Shown: one piece after another, positions 46,719 through 54,545 of the stretch | Position numbering within the stretch: position 1 is the stretch's first letter | How the letters are laid out: every line of letters begins with the position of its first letter | NCBI RefSeq assembly: GCF_900188375.1 | Contig: NZ_FZOO01000005.1 | Span: 1 to 64,000, forward strand | Source: Geodermatophilus pulveris | GTDB lineage: Bacteria; Actinomycetota; Actinomycetes; Mycobacteriales; Geodermatophilaceae | Length of the DNA stretch: 64,000 nucleotides | Reading direction: 5' to 3' | The notes under the pieces: model-generated | Seen by the model: the letters and a program-made list of their open reading frames with translations, nothing else | The model's database searches: none | What the model was told of the DNA's origin: nothing | Position numbers and translations under genes: made by a program

Positions 46719-47146
46719 GCCTGCGCGGGTTCAACGCGCTCATGTTCCTGGTGGACGACGTGGCCGCGGCCACCGAGTGGTACACCGAGTTCCTGGGCGC
46801 CCCGCCGGTGTTCACCCGCCCCGGGCGGGGCGGGCGGACGATCTACGCCAAGTTCGCCGTCGGGGAGGACCAGCACGAGCTTGCCCTGGCGGACAGCAGT
46901 CGCGCCCCGGAGGGCCGGCCCGCCGGGCCTGGCGGCGCGGTCGTGCACTGGTCGGTCGACGACGTGGAGGCGACGCTGGCCCGCCTCACGTCGATGGGCG
47001 CCCGGGAGTACGTGCCGGTCACCCCGCACGGCCCGTTCGTGACGGCGATCGTCGTCGACCCGTTCGGCAACCTGCTCGGCCTGCACGGGGTCCTCGCCAC
47101 CCCGCACTACAGCGACGAGGACCTCGCGCCCGCGCGGACCAGCTGA
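46715..47146 (+). CDS. VOC-family protein (glyoxalase/extradiol dioxygenase fold)
   Basis: The 143-residue vicinal-oxygen-chelate protein reads FNALMFLVDDVAAATEWYTE at the start and ends with TAIVVDPFGNLLGLHG. It is the last gene of the PKS operon (ATGA overlap with the tandem cyclase). It might bind or process the product; self-resistance by sequestration is another known role of VOC proteins. The terminator follows 8 bp after its stop. Confidence 0.85.
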   Translation: MSLRGFNALMFLVDDVAAATEWYTEFLGAPPVFTRPGRGGRTIYAKFAVGEDQHELALADSSRAPEGRPAGPGGAVVHWSVDDVEATLARLTSMGAREYVPVTPHGPFVTAIVVDPFGNLLGLHGVLATPHYSDEDLAPARTS

Positions 47147-47154
47147 CCGCCGCC

Positions 47155-47184
47155 GACCGGCCCGGGGTGCCCCCCGGGCCGGTC
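47155..47184 (+). terminator. Terminator of the PKS operon
   Basis: GACCGGCCCGGGG (47155-47167) pairs perfectly with CCCCGGGCCGGTC (47172-47184) around a TGCC loop, a 13-bp stem just after the VOC gene. There is no T-tract, which is normal for this GC content. Confidence 0.75.
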
Positions 47185-47543
47185 GCCGGGCTCGGTCAGG
47201 ACGGCCGGACGCCCAGCGTGGCGTCCGGGCCCGTGTACCGGAGGGGCTGCTCCTGCGCGGCCACCTCGTCGATCCGCGCGGCCTGCGGGGCCCGGCCACC
47301 ACCCCCGCCCGGACGTCGTCTCCCGCACGCCGGAGGGTCTCCCGCCCACCCTGCTGCTGCCCGCCACCCCGCGCCACGCGCCCGACCCGCTCACCCGCGC
47401 CTACGAGGACGTCGCCCTCGCCGTCGCGGCCGAGGCAGCACGGTCACCGGCCCGGTCCGTCGCGGACGGTGAGGCGGTGAGCGCGCATCCGGGCGTGTCG
47501 TCGGCCTGTCGGCCGACGGACTCGACAGGTCTGGGCCCAGCGA

Positions 47544-47572
47544 TTGTCACGGATTGGTCACGGCCCTACGTT
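47544..47572 (+). promoter_or_regulatory. Promoter of the riboswitch/transglycosylase transcript with an MtrA-like direct repeat
   Basis: TTGTCA (47544-47549) and TACGTT (47567-47572) are separated by 17 bp. Overlapping the -35, GTCACG occurs twice on an 11-bp pitch (47546-47551 and 47557-47562), matching the GTCAC-N6-GTCAC layout bound by the cell-wall regulator MtrA in actinobacteria. The region from 47185 to here holds no gene I can support. Confidence 0.6.
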
Positions 47573-47616
47573 CTGGGCGTCCGGCAGGTCGTCCGCTCCC
47601 GCCCGGGGGGCGCCGT

Positions 47617-47752
47617 GCCGGATGCCGCCGAGTCGCACACGCGAGCCGGGGACCCACCTGTACCACCGGGGTGAGTCCCGCTCCCGGACACCCGGGAGCG
47701 GGTAGGGCACTCCCAGCCCGAACCCGTCAGCTGACCTGGTAGGCGGCCAGGG
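47617..47752 (+). ncRNA. c-di-AMP riboswitch (ydaO-yuaA type)
   Basis: The conserved blocks of the actinobacterial ydaO element appear in order: GCCGCCGAGTC, GCCGGGGACCCACC, GGGGTGAGTCCC, a variable GC-rich hairpin (CTCCCGGACACCCGGGAG), AACCCGTCAGCTGACC and TGGTAGGCGGC. In actinobacteria this riboswitch precedes secreted cell-wall hydrolases and turns expression off when c-di-AMP is high. It lies 50 bp after the promoter, and about 270 bp of leader separate it from the transglycosylase-like gene. Confidence 0.85.
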
Positions 47753-48024
47753 GAGAACGGAGCACCACTGCGCGCGGGCCCTCAGCGCCCGCGCCCCCAG
47801 GTCCGGGACCGTCGCGCTCCCGCCTGCCCTCACACCAGGACCCCGCCGTCGCACGGCACCCCGCAGCCGGATCGAGCCCGACGTCCGGCCGGTGCCGCGC
47901 GCCCGGCCGCCGATCCCTGCCCGTCCGGCCTCGAGCCACGACTCCCCCGTCCGACCCGCTACCCCGCGCCGTCGGCCGTCGACGCGCGCGTCCACGCGAA
48001 CCGCACCCCCAGGAGAACTGCCCG

Positions 48025-48597
48025 ATGCACGCACGCAGCAGCACCCGCCGCGCCCTGCACCTGCTCACCGCCGCGGGCGCCATGACCGTCGCGCTGACCT
48101 TCACCGGCCAGGCTGTCGCCCAGGCCGCCCCGGGCGACTCCGGCCCAGGTTGGAACGGTGACCGGTCCGACGGGGACCGGCAGCGGTGGGACCGCGACGA
48201 CGCGGCCGACGCCGCGGCGCCCGCCGCCGAGGCCCCCGCTCCGGCACCCGCCCCGGCACCCGCCCCCGCCCCCGCACCTGCTCCCGCACCGGCCCCCGCC
48301 GCCACGGGGGAGCAGGCCTACAAGGACTACGCCGCCGGCCAGGTCGGCGACGCCGCCCAGTTCGACTGCCTCGACGCGCTGTGGGAGGCGGAGAGCGGCT
48401 GGAACCCGAACGCGCAGAACCCGACCAGCACGGCCTACGGGATCGCCCAGTTCCTCGACTCGACCTGGGCGGGCACCGGCATCGCCAAGACGTCGGACCC
48501 GTACCGGCAGATCGACGCCGGCCTGGTCTACATCGAGAACCGCTACGGCAGCCCCTGCGCGGCCTGGTCCTTCCACGAGGCCAACAACTGGTACTGA
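48025..48597 (+). CDS. Secreted transglycosylase-like cell-wall protein
   Basis: The 190-residue protein has a signal peptide (about 1-35, ending VAQAAPG), an acidic/Arg-rich spacer and an (Ala-Pro) repeat of about 22 residues (70-92). A small lysozyme-like domain follows, with LWEAESGWNP (putative catalytic Glu), AYGIAQFLDSTWAG and the closing SPCAAWSFHEANNWY. Two Cys (about 115 and 178) probably form a disulfide. It resembles aggregation-promoting-factor/SLT-type muralytic proteins. AGGAG lies 10 bp before the ATG. The c-di-AMP riboswitch and MtrA-like box upstream fit a cell-wall remodelling role. Confidence 0.85.
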   Translation: MHARSSTRRALHLLTAAGAMTVALTFTGQAVAQAAPGDSGPGWNGDRSDGDRQRWDRDDAADAAAPAAEAPAPAPAPAPAPAPAPAPAPAPAATGEQAYKDYAAGQVGDAAQFDCLDALWEAESGWNPNAQNPTSTAYGIAQFLDSTWAGTGIAKTSDPYRQIDAGLVYIENRYGSPCAAWSFHEANNWY

Positions 48598-48611
48598 GCA
48601 CCGGCCGCTGA

Positions 48612-48650
48612 CCGGCCGCCCGTGCCCCGACCCGGGGCACGGGCGGCCGG
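48612..48650. terminator. Strong bidirectional terminator
   Basis: CCGGCCGCCCGTGCCCC (48612-48628) and its exact reverse complement (48634-48650) enclose a 5-base loop. The 17-bp perfect stem lies between the convergent transglycosylase and selenoprotein-like genes. Confidence 0.75.
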
Positions 48651-48656
48651 CGGCGG

Positions 48657-49316
48657 CTACTGCCGGCCGGGCGGGTGCTCGGCGCGCCAGGCGTCGAAGG
48701 CGTCCAGGAAGGACGTCGCCATCGCCGTCTCCTGCTGCACCTCGTGGCGGTCCCGCTCGTCCACCATCCGGCCGGCCAGCGCCGTGGTGTTCATCTTGAT
48801 CGCCCGGAAGTAGGAGATGAACCGCTCCGGGGTGAAGGCCCGCTCGGACGGCTCCGGGCGCACCCCCTCGGGGCGCCACGGCGCCGGGTCCGGCAGGGCG
48901 GGCAGCCCCAGCCCCTCCAGAGCGGCGAGCACCGGCTCGTCGTCCGGCCGGTCGGTGAAGTCCCGCGACAGCTCGCGGAACACCTCCCGCCCGTCCGGGG
49001 CGAGGGCCAGCACCACCGGCCGGAAGATCGACGCATCGTCGTCCCACGCCGCCAGCGGGCGGGCCAGCCGGGTGCCGTCGGGGTCGCTCACCCAGCGGAA
49101 CGGCAGGTGCCAGGTCTCGTCCATCGCCAGCTGGACCTCCGGCGGGTCGACCGAGGCGAGCACGACCTCCGTGCCGGCTGCGCTCAGCCGGGGCAGCTCC
49201 TGGGCCAGGCGGACCGCCTGGGCGCAGCAGTAGGGCTACCAGTCGCCCCGGAGGCCGACCAGGAGGAGGGCGGCACGATCGTCGGTGCGCAGGGCCAGCA
49301 GGTCGGAGGTGTCCAT
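48657..49316 (-). CDS. Thioredoxin-fold (AhpC/TSA-like) selenoprotein candidate with in-frame UAG at codon 27
   Basis: Translated from ATG 49316 (GGGAG upstream) the protein starts MDTSDLLALRTDD and reaches LLLVGLRGDW. It then meets TAG (49238-49236) and continues in frame as PYCCAQAVRLAQELPRL, ASVDPPEVQ, FRWVSDPDG and PVVLALAPDGREVFRELS to a TGA near 48657, 219 residues in all. Both sides of the TAG are one thioredoxin-like domain, and the TAG sits exactly where the first Cys of a W-C-P-Y-C redox motif belongs, giving W-U-P-Y-C. A SECIS-like hairpin follows. The alternatives are a pseudogene, or a 168-residue protein starting at GTG 49163 that would lack the active site. Confidence 0.75.
49205..49221 (-). 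other. SECIS-like hairpin for UAG-directed selenocysteine insertion
   Basis: On the minus strand, CCAGGC (49221-49216), loop GGTCC, GCCTGG (49210-49205) forms a stable hairpin whose loop starts 20 bases after the TAG. In E. coli fdhF the comparable apical loop GGUCU begins 18 bases after UGA, and the GGU of that loop is what SelB reads. Size, distance and loop bases all agree. The stem can close one more pair to leave GTC as loop. Confidence 0.65.
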
Positions 49317-49365
49317 CTCCCGACCGTAGGCAGGCCGCCCGCCGTCCGCAGGGCGAGCCGGGTCC

Positions 49366-50361
49366 TCAGGCGGGGACGGCGGCCATCCCCTCCGCGGTGA
49401 GCTCCACCGACCGCAGCCGGCCCTCCACGCCCGGGACCTGGTGGGCCACGATCAGCTCGTCGGCGCCGGCCTCCGCCGCGAAGGCGGTGAGGTGGTCCCG
49501 CACCTCGCCTGCGGTGCCGACGGCGGTGTGGGTCAGCATGGTGTCCACGTGCGCCCCGGCGCCGCCGTCGAGCAGCAGCTGCGCCTCGTCGTCCGACAGC
49601 GGGCGGCCGCGGCCGAACAGGCCCACCGCCAGCCGGCGACGGGCGGCGGCGAACGCCTCCTGCGCGGCCTCGCGGGTGTCGGCGGCCACCGCGTTGACGC
49701 CGGCCAGCACGTACGGGCGGTCCAGCTGCGCCGACGGCCGGAACTCGCGCCGGTAGGCCTCCACCGCCGGGCGCAGCATGGCCGGCGCGAAGTGCGAGGC
49801 GAACGCGTAGGGCAGGCCCAGCGCGGCGGCCAGCGTCGCTCCGAACGTCGAGGACCCGAGGATGTACAGCGGGACGTGCGAGCCCCGGCCGGGGACCGCG
49901 TGGACGCCGGGCACCCGCGTCTCGCCGGTGAGGTAGCCCTGCAGCTCCTGCACGTCCTGCGGGAAGCGGTCCGCCGAGCGCGGGTCGCGGCGCAGCGCGT
50001 ACATCGTGTTCTGGTCCGAGCCCGGCGCCCGGCCCAGGCCCAGGTCGATCCGGCCCGGGTGGGCGGCCTCCAGGGTGCCGAACTGCTCGGCGACGGTCAG
50101 CGGCGAGTGGTTGGGCAGCATGACGCCGCCGGCGCCGAGCCGGATCGTCGAGGTGTGCGCGCCGACGTGCGCGATGAGCACGCTGGTCGCCGAGGAGGCG
50201 ATCGTCGGCATGTTGTGGTGCTCGGCGTACCAGACCCGGCGGTAGCCGCTGGCCTCCGCCCGGCGGGCCAGCGCGACGCTGGCGGCGATGCTGTCGGCGG
50301 GCGTCTGGCCCCGCGAGATGGGCGCCAGGTCGAGGACGGACAACGGGATGGGCACGGGCAC
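49366..50361 (-). CDS. LLM-class flavin-dependent oxidoreductase (MsnO8-type)
   Basis: The 331-residue luciferase-like TIM-barrel protein uses FMN or F420. It begins [20 protein letters not shown], then [38 protein letters not shown] and [11 protein letters not shown], a pattern typical of the MsnO8-type LLM group. GTG at 50361 is preceded by AGAGAGG. The substrate is unknown. It stands alone, divergent from the GAF-EAL gene. Confidence 0.88.
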   Translation of the reverse strand: MPVPIPLSVLDLAPISRGQTPADSIAASVALARRAEASGYRRVWYAEHHNMPTIASSATSVLIAHVGAHTSTIRLGAGGVMLPNHSPLTVAEQFGTLEAAHPGRIDLGLGRAPGSDQNTMYALRRDPRSADRFPQDVQELQGYLTGETRVPGVHAVPGRGSHVPLYILGSSTFGATLAAALGLPYAFASHFAPAMLRPAVEAYRREFRPSAQLDRPYVLAGVNAVAADTREAAQEAFAAARRRLAVGLFGRGRPLSDDEAQLLLDGGAGAHVDTMLTHTAVGTAGEVRDHLTAFAAEAGADELIVAHQVPGVEGRLRSVELTAEGMAAVPA

Positions 50362-50487
50362 GACCTCTCTGCTGGTGTCACCGGGGCAACCACGTCCGGC
50401 CCGGTGTCCTTCCCCCTGGCGGGTGAGGCGGGCTCCAGTCCCGGGCCCGGCCGCTCGATGACCGTCGAGGACGAGAGGAGGCCGCCC

Positions 50488-51705
50488 GTGCGCACGGAGC
50501 GAACGGCTGCCGAGCAGCAGATCGCCGACCTGCTGGGGACGGCGAGGAGGTCGCTGGACCTGAGCGTCGCCTTCCTCAGCCGGCTGGACGGCACGACCCA
50601 GCACCTGGAGGTGGTGGAGTCCTCCGTGCCGTTCATCCGGGACGGCGCGACCCAGCGGCAGGACACCTCGTTCTGCCAGGCGATCCTCGACGGCCGGCTG
50701 CCCACCGTCATCCCCGACGTGAAGCGGGAGCCGGTGGCGATGGCGCTGCCCGCGGCGCGCATCCCGCGCATCCGCAGCTACGTCTCCGCTCCTGTGACGC
50801 TCAGCGACGGCAGCCTGTACGGCACCTTCTGCGCGTTCGGCTTCACCTCCGACAAGGAGCTCGGCAAGCGCGACGAGGCCCTCATGCAGGTCCTCGCCTC
50901 CGCGGCCGCGGTCGTCGTCGAGCCCGAGGTCCGCGCCCAGGAGCGGCGCACCGAGATCGAGGACCGGCTCGGTCGGGTCGCCGCCGAAGGCGGCCCCCTC
51001 GTCGTCCTGCAGCCCATCGTCGACCTCGCCACCGGCCGCCGCGTGGGCGCCGAGGCGCTGTCCCGCTTCCCGGCCGACTGGGAACGCACGCCCGACGTCG
51101 TCTTCGCCGAGGCGCACAGCATCGGGCTGGGCCACGAGCTGGAGCTGCAGGCCCTCGCCGGCGCCGCCGCGCACCTGGACCGGGTCGACGGCTACGTCGC
51201 CATGAACGTCTCCCCCGCCACGCTGCTCACCCCCGGGTGCACGCGGCTGCTGGGCGCCCTGCCGCTGGACCGGGTCGTGCTCGAGCTCACCGAGCACGAC
51301 GCGGTGGAGGACTACGACGCGCTCGCGGCCGTCCTCACGCCGTTCCGGGCCGCCGGGCTGCGGCTGGCGATCGACGACGTCGGCGCGGGCTTCTCCTCGC
51401 TGCGGCACATCGTGACCACCGCCCCCGACGTCATCAAGCTCGACCGCAGCATCGCCAGCGGCGTCGCCACCGACCGGGTGCTGGCCGCGCTGGTGGGCTC
51501 GATGGTCGCCTTCGCCCACGGCTCGGGCGCCCGGGTCGTCGCCGAGGGCGTGGAGACGGCGGCGGACGCCGCCGCGCTGGGTGCCCTGGGTGTCGACCTC
51601 GGCCAGGGCTGGTTCTTCGGCCGGCCCGGCCCGCCCGAGGCGCTCGGGCCGGTTCACGCGGCCAGCGCGGGCTCCCGGTCGCCGGCGGCCACCAGCGCGG
51701 CGTAG
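50488..51705 (+). CDS. GAF-EAL protein, putative c-di-GMP phosphodiesterase
   Basis: The 405-residue protein has an N-terminal GAF sensor domain (about 10-150; [23 protein letters not shown]) and an EAL domain (about 170-400). The catalytic signature is mostly present: [47 protein letters not shown] and [14 protein letters not shown] replaces the common DDFGTG. It would degrade c-di-GMP in response to a GAF ligand. GTG 50488 has AGGAGG 6 bp upstream; ATG 50458 is an alternative. Its 3' end overlaps the convergent ABC exporter gene by 52 bp. Confidence 0.87.
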   Translation: MRTERTAAEQQIADLLGTARRSLDLSVAFLSRLDGTTQHLEVVESSVPFIRDGATQRQDTSFCQAILDGRLPTVIPDVKREPVAMALPAARIPRIRSYVSAPVTLSDGSLYGTFCAFGFTSDKELGKRDEALMQVLASAAAVVVEPEVRAQERRTEIEDRLGRVAAEGGPLVVLQPIVDLATGRRVGAEALSRFPADWERTPDVVFAEAHSIGLGHELELQALAGAAAHLDRVDGYVAMNVSPATLLTPGCTRLLGALPLDRVVLELTEHDAVEDYDALAAVLTPFRAAGLRLAIDDVGAGFSSLRHIVTTAPDVIKLDRSIASGVATDRVLAALVGSMVAFAHGSGARVVAEGVETAADAAALGALGVDLGQGWFFGRPGPPEALGPVHAASAGSRSPAATSAA

Positions 51706-53495
51706 CGGCCGCCCCGGGCGACCAGCTCGGCGTGCGTGCCGCTCTCCACGACCCGGCCGGCGTCCAGGACGGCGATCCGGTCGGCGTGCCGCACGGTGGA
51801 CAGCCGGTGGGCGATGGTGATCGTCGTCCGGCCCCGGGCGGCCTCGTCCAGCGCGGCCTGCACCGCCCGCTCGGTGCCGGTGTCCAGCGCGCTGGTGGCC
51901 TCGTCGAGCACGAGCACCCGCGGGTCGCGCAGCAGCGTGCGGGCGATCGCCAGCCGCTGCTTCTCCCCGCCGGAGAACCGGTGCCCGCGGGCGCCGACGA
52001 CGGTGTCGTAGCCGTCGGGCAGGGCCGCGACCACGTCGTGCACCTGCGCGCGGCGGGCGGCGTCCTCGATCTCGGCGTCGGTCGCGCCGGGCCGCGCGTG
52101 CCGCAGGTTCTCCCGCACGGTGGTGTGCAGCAGGTAGGTCTCCTGCGAGACCACGCCGACCACCCGCGACAGCGTGTCCAGCGACAGGTCGCGCAGGTCG
52201 ACGCCGTCCACGGTGACCCGGCCGGCGGTGGGGTCGGCCAGCCGGGCGACCAGCGAGGCCAGCGTGCTCTTGCCCGAGCCGGTGCGGCCGACCAGCGCCA
52301 GCGTCGCCCCGGCGGGGACGGCGAGGTCGACGCCGTCCAGCGCCGGCCGGTGCCCGTCGGGGTAGGTGAACGAGACACCCTCCAGGAGCACGTCGCCGCG
52401 GACGCCGGCCGGGTCCAGCGGCACCGGGTCGGCCGGGTCGTCCACCTCCACGGGCAGGTCGAGGTACTCGAACACCCGGCTGAACAGCGCCATCGAGGCG
52501 GTCACCTGCACGCCGACGTCCAGCAGGCCCATGAGCGGGCGGAACAGCGTGCCCTGCAGCGCGGTGAAGGCGACCAGCGTGCCGATGGTCATGCCGCCGG
52601 AGGTCGCCGGCAGCCCCGCGGCGAGGTAGATCAGCGCCGGGATGCCGGCGAAGACGATGCTCATCGTGGCCATCCGCCAGCGGCCGGCGAGCTGGGCGCG
52701 CACCTCCAGGCCGACCAGGTCCTGCGAGGTGTCGGCGAACCGCCGCGACTGGGCCGGCCCGGCGCCGAGGGTCTTGCCGAGCAGCACGCCGCTGACGGAC
52801 AACCCCTCCTCGACCTGGGCGTGCAGGTCGGCCAGGTGCCGCTGGCGCTGCGCGGTGACCGCGCGGCGCATCCGGGCCACCCTGCGGGTCAGCAGCACCG
52901 CGGGCGGCAGGACGACCAGCGAGAGCAGCGACAGCCGCCAGGACAGCGCGACCATCGCCGCGATCGTGCCGACGACGGTGGTCGCGTTCGAGGCCAGCGA
53001 CGTGGCCGTGGAGGTCACCACCGACTGCATGCCGGAGATGTCGTGGGTGAGCCGCGACTGCACCTCCCCGCCCCGCGTGCGGGTGAAGAAGCCCAGCGAC
53101 TGGCGCTGCAGGTGGCCGAACACGGAGGTCCGCAGGCCGTGCATGACCCGCTGGCCGACGGTCGTGGACAGCCAGGTCTGCACCACGCCGAGGACGGCGG
53201 TGGTCGCGGTGACGGCGAGCATGCCGAGGACGGCCCACACCAGCAGCCGCACGTCCTGCCGCGGCAGCGCCTCGTCGATGACCAGCCGGACGAGGAACGG
53301 CGTCGCCAGCGCCACCACGGAGGAGACGACGATGAGCGCGACCACCACGGCGACCTGCCGGCGGAAGGGCCCGAACAGCGCGGTCACCCGGCGCAGCGCC
53401 ACGGGGTGGCGCTCGAGCTGGGCGCGGTCGGCCGGGTCGGCCCGCTGTCCTGAGCGGCCGCTGCCCGGTCCCCTGGTGTCGCCGATGCCGACCAC
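51654..53495 (-). CDS. ABC exporter with fused membrane and ATPase domains
   Basis: The 613-residue half-transporter has six transmembrane helices (about 40-320; [20 protein letters not shown] ... [11 protein letters not shown]) and an ATPase domain (about 365-600). The ATPase carries Walker [10 protein letters not shown], the [20 protein letters not shown] signature and [11 protein letters not shown], with [13 protein letters not shown] as switch. It would work as a homodimer exporting drugs or lipids. The start is uncertain: GTG at 53495 directly follows AGGAGG. It is divergent from a MarR regulator with overlapping palindromes between. Confidence 0.92.
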   Translation of the reverse strand: MVGIGDTRGPGSGRSGQRADPADRAQLERHPVALRRVTALFGPFRRQVAVVVALIVVSSVVALATPFLVRLVIDEALPRQDVRLLVWAVLGMLAVTATTAVLGVVQTWLSTTVGQRVMHGLRTSVFGHLQRQSLGFFTRTRGGEVQSRLTHDISGMQSVVTSTATSLASNATTVVGTIAAMVALSWRLSLLSLVVLPPAVLLTRRVARMRRAVTAQRQRHLADLHAQVEEGLSVSGVLLGKTLGAGPAQSRRFADTSQDLVGLEVRAQLAGRWRMATMSIVFAGIPALIYLAAGLPATSGGMTIGTLVAFTALQGTLFRPLMGLLDVGVQVTASMALFSRVFEYLDLPVEVDDPADPVPLDPAGVRGDVLLEGVSFTYPDGHRPALDGVDLAVPAGATLALVGRTGSGKSTLASLVARLADPTAGRVTVDGVDLRDLSLDTLSRVVGVVSQETYLLHTTVRENLRHARPGATDAEIEDAARRAQVHDVVAALPDGYDTVVGARGHRFSGGEKQRLAIARTLLRDPRVLVLDEATSALDTGTERAVQAALDEAARGRTTITIAHRLSTVRHADRIAVLDAGRVVESGTHAELVARGGRYAALVAAGDREPALAA

Positions 53496-53505
53496 CTCCT
53501 GGTCC

Positions 53506-53526
53506 TGAGGTTACCTCACGGTGAGG
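53506..53526. promoter_or_regulatory. Overlapping palindromes, operator for the MarR regulator
   Basis: TGAGGTTACCTCA (53506-53518) and CCTCACGGTGAGG (53514-53526) are two overlapping perfect inverted repeats sharing CCTCA. They lie in the 62-bp gap between the ABC exporter and marR-like starts. On the minus strand TAACCT inside the first could be the exporter -10. Confidence 0.6.
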
Positions 53527-53557
53527 CAGCCGCACGGTCGCGGCTACGATCCCCGGC

Positions 53558-53974
53558 ATGCCGGACGACCCCGAGGCCCTGGGCGAGCTGCTCGTGCGGG
53601 TCGCCCGCGGGCAGCGCCGGCGGTGGCGGGAGGCGCTGGCACCGTGGGAGCTGTCCCCGCATCACGCCCGGGGGCTGCGGGTGGTCACCGACCGGGCCGG
53701 CACCCGGCTGTCCGACCTCGCCGAGGCGCTGCACATCGCGCCGCGCTCGGCCACCGAGGTCGCCGACGCGCTGCAGGCCCGCGGCCTGGTCCAGCGGGCG
53801 CCGGACCCCACCGACCGGCGCGCCGTGGTGCTGACCGCGACCGACGAGGGCCGCCGGGTGCAGGCGGAGATCGCCGGGGCCCGGGCGGCCGACACCCGGG
53901 ACCTGTTCGCCCGCCTGGACGCCGCCGACCGCGCGACGCTGGCCCGCATCCTGCGCACCCTCGCCGACGACTGA
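53558..53974 (+). CDS. MarR-family transcriptional regulator
   Basis: The 138-residue winged-helix protein has the recognition region [20 protein letters not shown] and the wing [17 protein letters not shown]. The DxRxxxV/L-T pattern is diagnostic of MarR. It is divergent from the ABC exporter and probably represses it, with ligand release by the exported compound or a related one. Confidence 0.9.
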   Translation: MPDDPEALGELLVRVARGQRRRWREALAPWELSPHHARGLRVVTDRAGTRLSDLAEALHIAPRSATEVADALQARGLVQRAPDPTDRRAVVLTATDEGRRVQAEIAGARAADTRDLFARLDAADRATLARILRTLADD

Positions 53975-54112
53975 CGGAGGACCACTCGTCCCCCCACGCC
54001 TCGCGGGCTCGGCGCGGGTCCCTGACGAGTGGCCGCCCCCGGTGCGGCTCCGCTGCACCCGTCCGCGCGAGGCACCTCCCGCGGCGCCCGGCCGTGCGCC
54101 ACGATCGGAGAC

Positions 54113-54544
54113 GTGATCGAGCCGTTGCACCCCGACCAGCTGCGCGTGTCCGACCCGGAGCGGGCCGCCGTGCAGGAGAGGCTCCGCCGCGCCGTCGGGG
54201 CCGGCCAGCTGGACCTGGACGAGTTCGACACCCGGGTGCGGTCGGTGTGGGCGTCGCGCACCCGCGGCGAGCTGGCCCGGGTCACCCGGGACCTGCCCGA
54301 GCCGCCGCCGGACCCTCCGCCCCCGCCGCCGCCGGGCCGCCGGTTCTCCGACGACGACGCCGGCACCACGATGCGGGTGCTGGCGATCGTCTGGGCGAGC
54401 ATCGCCACGGTCAACCTCGTGGTCTGGGGACTGGTCTCGGTCACCGCCGACGGGGACGTGTACCCGTGGCCGATCTGGCTGTCGGTCCCCGGGGCGGTGC
54501 TGCTCGTCCTCTACGCCGCCGGCGTCGGCCGGCCGCGGCGCTGA
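54113..54544 (+). CDS. DUF1707 membrane protein
   Basis: The 143-residue protein has the N-terminal DUF1707 (SHOCT-like) motif LRVSDPERAAVQERLRRAVG, then QLDLDEFDTRV, followed by a poly-Pro stretch and two hydrophobic helices (VLAIVWASIATVNLVVWGLV and PWPIWLSVPGAVLLVLYAAG). DUF1707 proteins in actinobacteria are small membrane proteins of unknown role. GTG at 54113 has GGAG just upstream. The next gene starts 1 bp after its stop. Confidence 0.8.
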   Translation: MIEPLHPDQLRVSDPERAAVQERLRRAVGAGQLDLDEFDTRVRSVWASRTRGELARVTRDLPEPPPDPPPPPPPGRRFSDDDAGTTMRVLAIVWASIATVNLVVWGLVSVTADGDVYPWPIWLSVPGAVLLVLYAAGVGRPRR

Positions 54545-54545
54545 G

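Noticed and set aside
47185-47500. An open plus-strand frame reading PPTLLLPATPRHAPDPLTRA, suggestive of a hydrolase remnant
   Set aside because: Only one short suggestive stretch, no start or ribosome site, and no second motif. Not enough to call a gene or pseudogene.
48657-49163. Ordinary 168-residue protein starting at GTG 49163
   Set aside because: Conserved thioredoxin-type sequence continues in frame upstream through the TAG to a good ATG with ribosome site; the short form would lack the active site.
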